A stretch of DNA of 64,000 bases from Pseudomonas mendocina (lineage in GTDB: Bacteria > Pseudomonadota > Gammaproteobacteria > Pseudomonadales > Pseudomonadaceae). The stretch is from the NCBI RefSeq assembly GCF_003008615.1, contig NZ_CP027657.1, positions 3,100,001-3,164,000 of the forward strand, given 5' to 3'. Positions 63,061-64,000 of the stretch are shown here, in pieces. The position numbers were made by a program, and so were the translations under genes. Every line of letters starts with the position of its first letter. Position 1 is the stretch's first letter. Under the pieces are notes generated by a model. It ran no database searches. It had not been told where the DNA came from and saw only the letters and a program-made list of their open reading frames with translations.

Positions 63061-64000
63061 ATGAGTGTAGATTCAGCAGTAGAGGGTGGACATGAAGCAG
63101 CGAGGCCGATGACCAAGGAGGAGCGCAAGGTCATTCTCGCCTCGTCCCTGGGCACGGTCTTCGAGTGGTACGACTTCTATCTGTACGGTTCACTCTCCGC
63201 CATCATCGCGGTGCAGTTCTTCTCCGGCGTCAACCCAACCGCAGCCTTCATCTTCGCTCTCATGGCATTCGCCGCCGGTTTTGCGGTGCGCCCATTCGGT
63301 GCGATCTTCTTCGGCCGCCTGGGGGATCTGGTTGGCCGCAAGTACACCTTCCTCATCACCATCCTGATCATGGGCCTGTCGACGTTCATCGTCGGCATCC
63401 TGCCTACCTATGCGCAGTGGGGCATCGCGGCGCCGATCATCCTCATCATTCTCCGACTGTTCCAGGGGCTGGCGCTGGGTGGGGAGTACGGCGGGGCGGC
63501 GACCTACGTGGCCGAACACGCGCCACATGGCCGGCGTGGCTTCTACACTTCGTGGATCCAGACCACCGCTACACTGGGGCTGTTCCTCTCGCTGCTGGTG
63601 ATTCTTGGCACCCGTACCTGGCTCGGTGAGGAAGCGTTCGCCGCCTGGGGCTGGCGCATCCCGTTCCTGTTGTCCATCGTACTGCTCGGTGTGTCGGTGT
63701 GGATTCGCCTGACCCTCAGTGAAAGCCCGGCCTTCAAGAAGATGAAGGAGGAGGGCAAGACCTCCAAGGCACCGCTGACCGAAGCCTTCGGTCGCTGGGA
63801 AAATGCCAAGGTTGCGTTGATCGCCCTGTTTGGTGGCACCGCCGGTCAGGCGGTGGTCTGGTATACCGGGCAGTTCTACGCGCTGTTCTTCCTTACGCAG
63901 ACACTGAAAGTGGACGGTGCGACGGCGAACATCCTGATCGCCTTGTCGCTGCTGATCGGTACGCCGTTCTTCGTCATCTTTGGCTGGCTGTCGGACAAGA
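63061..64000 (+). CDS. MHS family MFS transporter (partial, cut by window end)
   Basis: The first 313 residues are visible, with no stop before the edge. KVILASSLGTVFEWYDFYLYGSLSA is the metabolite:proton symporter opening, and the signature GRLGDLVGRKYTF sits between helices 2 and 3. LRLFQGLALGGEYGGAATYVAEHAP is the fourth-helix motif seen in KgtP, ShiA and ProP relatives. It probably imports an organic acid. The ATG follows GGAGGCAGCC. Confidence 0.88.
   Translation, partial: MSVDSAVEGGHEAARPMTKEERKVILASSLGTVFEWYDFYLYGSLSAIIAVQFFSGVNPTAAFIFALMAFAAGFAVRPFGAIFFGRLGDLVGRKYTFLITILIMGLSTFIVGILPTYAQWGIAAPIILIILRLFQGLALGGEYGGAATYVAEHAPHGRRGFYTSWIQTTATLGLFLSLLVILGTRTWLGEEAFAAWGWRIPFLLSIVLLGVSVWIRLTLSESPAFKKMKEEGKTSKAPLTEAFGRWENAKVALIALFGGTAGQAVVWYTGQFYALFFLTQTLKVDGATANILIALSLLIGTPFFVIFGWLSDK

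Noticed and set aside
1..64000. tRNA, rRNA, CRISPR arrays, insertion sequences and prophage genes.
   Set aside because: None was seen: no cloverleaf with CCA end, no regularly spaced repeats, and no transposase, integrase or phage structural genes among the proteins.

Overview
The window looks like chromosomal DNA of a Pseudomonas-type gammaproteobacterium. It is GC-rich and carries REP-like palindromes. The order rib genes-nusB-thiL-pgpA-ribA-btuF-like-dxs-ispA-xseB matches what I know of the Pseudomonas aeruginosa backbone. The lineage may be the mendocina/oleovorans group, but that is an impression and not a demonstrated placement. No tRNA, rRNA, CRISPR array, insertion sequence or prophage was seen.

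Region 1 (1-18.6 kb) is housekeeping. An FMN riboswitch leads into ribE, ribBA, ribH, nusB, thiL, pgpA and, further on, ribA. Next come a B12 uptake pair (btuF-like, and btuB under a cobalamin riboswitch) and the isoprenoid genes dxs and ispA with xseB. An epoxide-hydrolase-like gene and an unusual single-chain biotin-dependent acyl-CoA carboxylase sit between dxs and ispA.

Region 2 (18.7-34 kb) is an accessory aromatic-amine block. Five minus-strand genes encode a tryptophan tryptophylquinone (TTQ) amine dehydrogenase of the aromatic amine dehydrogenase type: heavy chain, MauE-like, MauD-like, light chain and a cytochrome c. Around it are a porin, a MarR regulator, a FeaR-like AraC regulator, a phenylacetaldehyde-type dehydrogenase, a phenol-pathway-type outer-membrane protein, a GMC alcohol oxidase/dehydrogenase, an orphan polyamine-type binding protein and a chemoreceptor. 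Four promoters in this block carry the same tandem 16-base motif repeated at exactly 21 bp. I read this as the operator of the FeaR-like regulator.

Region 3 (34-57.3 kb) holds an ABC importer of the branched-chain amino acid family with two linked enzymes. It is divergent from a complete iacHABICDEFG-like set (indole-3-acetate to catechol). An OprD-type porin, a NIPSNAP protein, catR/catBCA and pcaQ-like/pcaHG follow.

Taken together, regions 2 and 3 predict one catabolic island. Tryptamine (TTQ dehydrogenase) or an arylethanol (GMC enzyme) would give the aldehyde, the aldehyde dehydrogenase would give indole-3-acetate, the iac genes would give catechol, and catABC would feed the beta-ketoadipate pathway. 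Chemotaxis and uptake functions sit alongside.

Region 4 (57.3-64 kb) has an AFG1/ZapE-like ATPase, an AEC transporter, a MarC protein, a 7TMR-DISM hybrid histidine kinase and the start of an MHS-type MFS transporter cut by the window edge.
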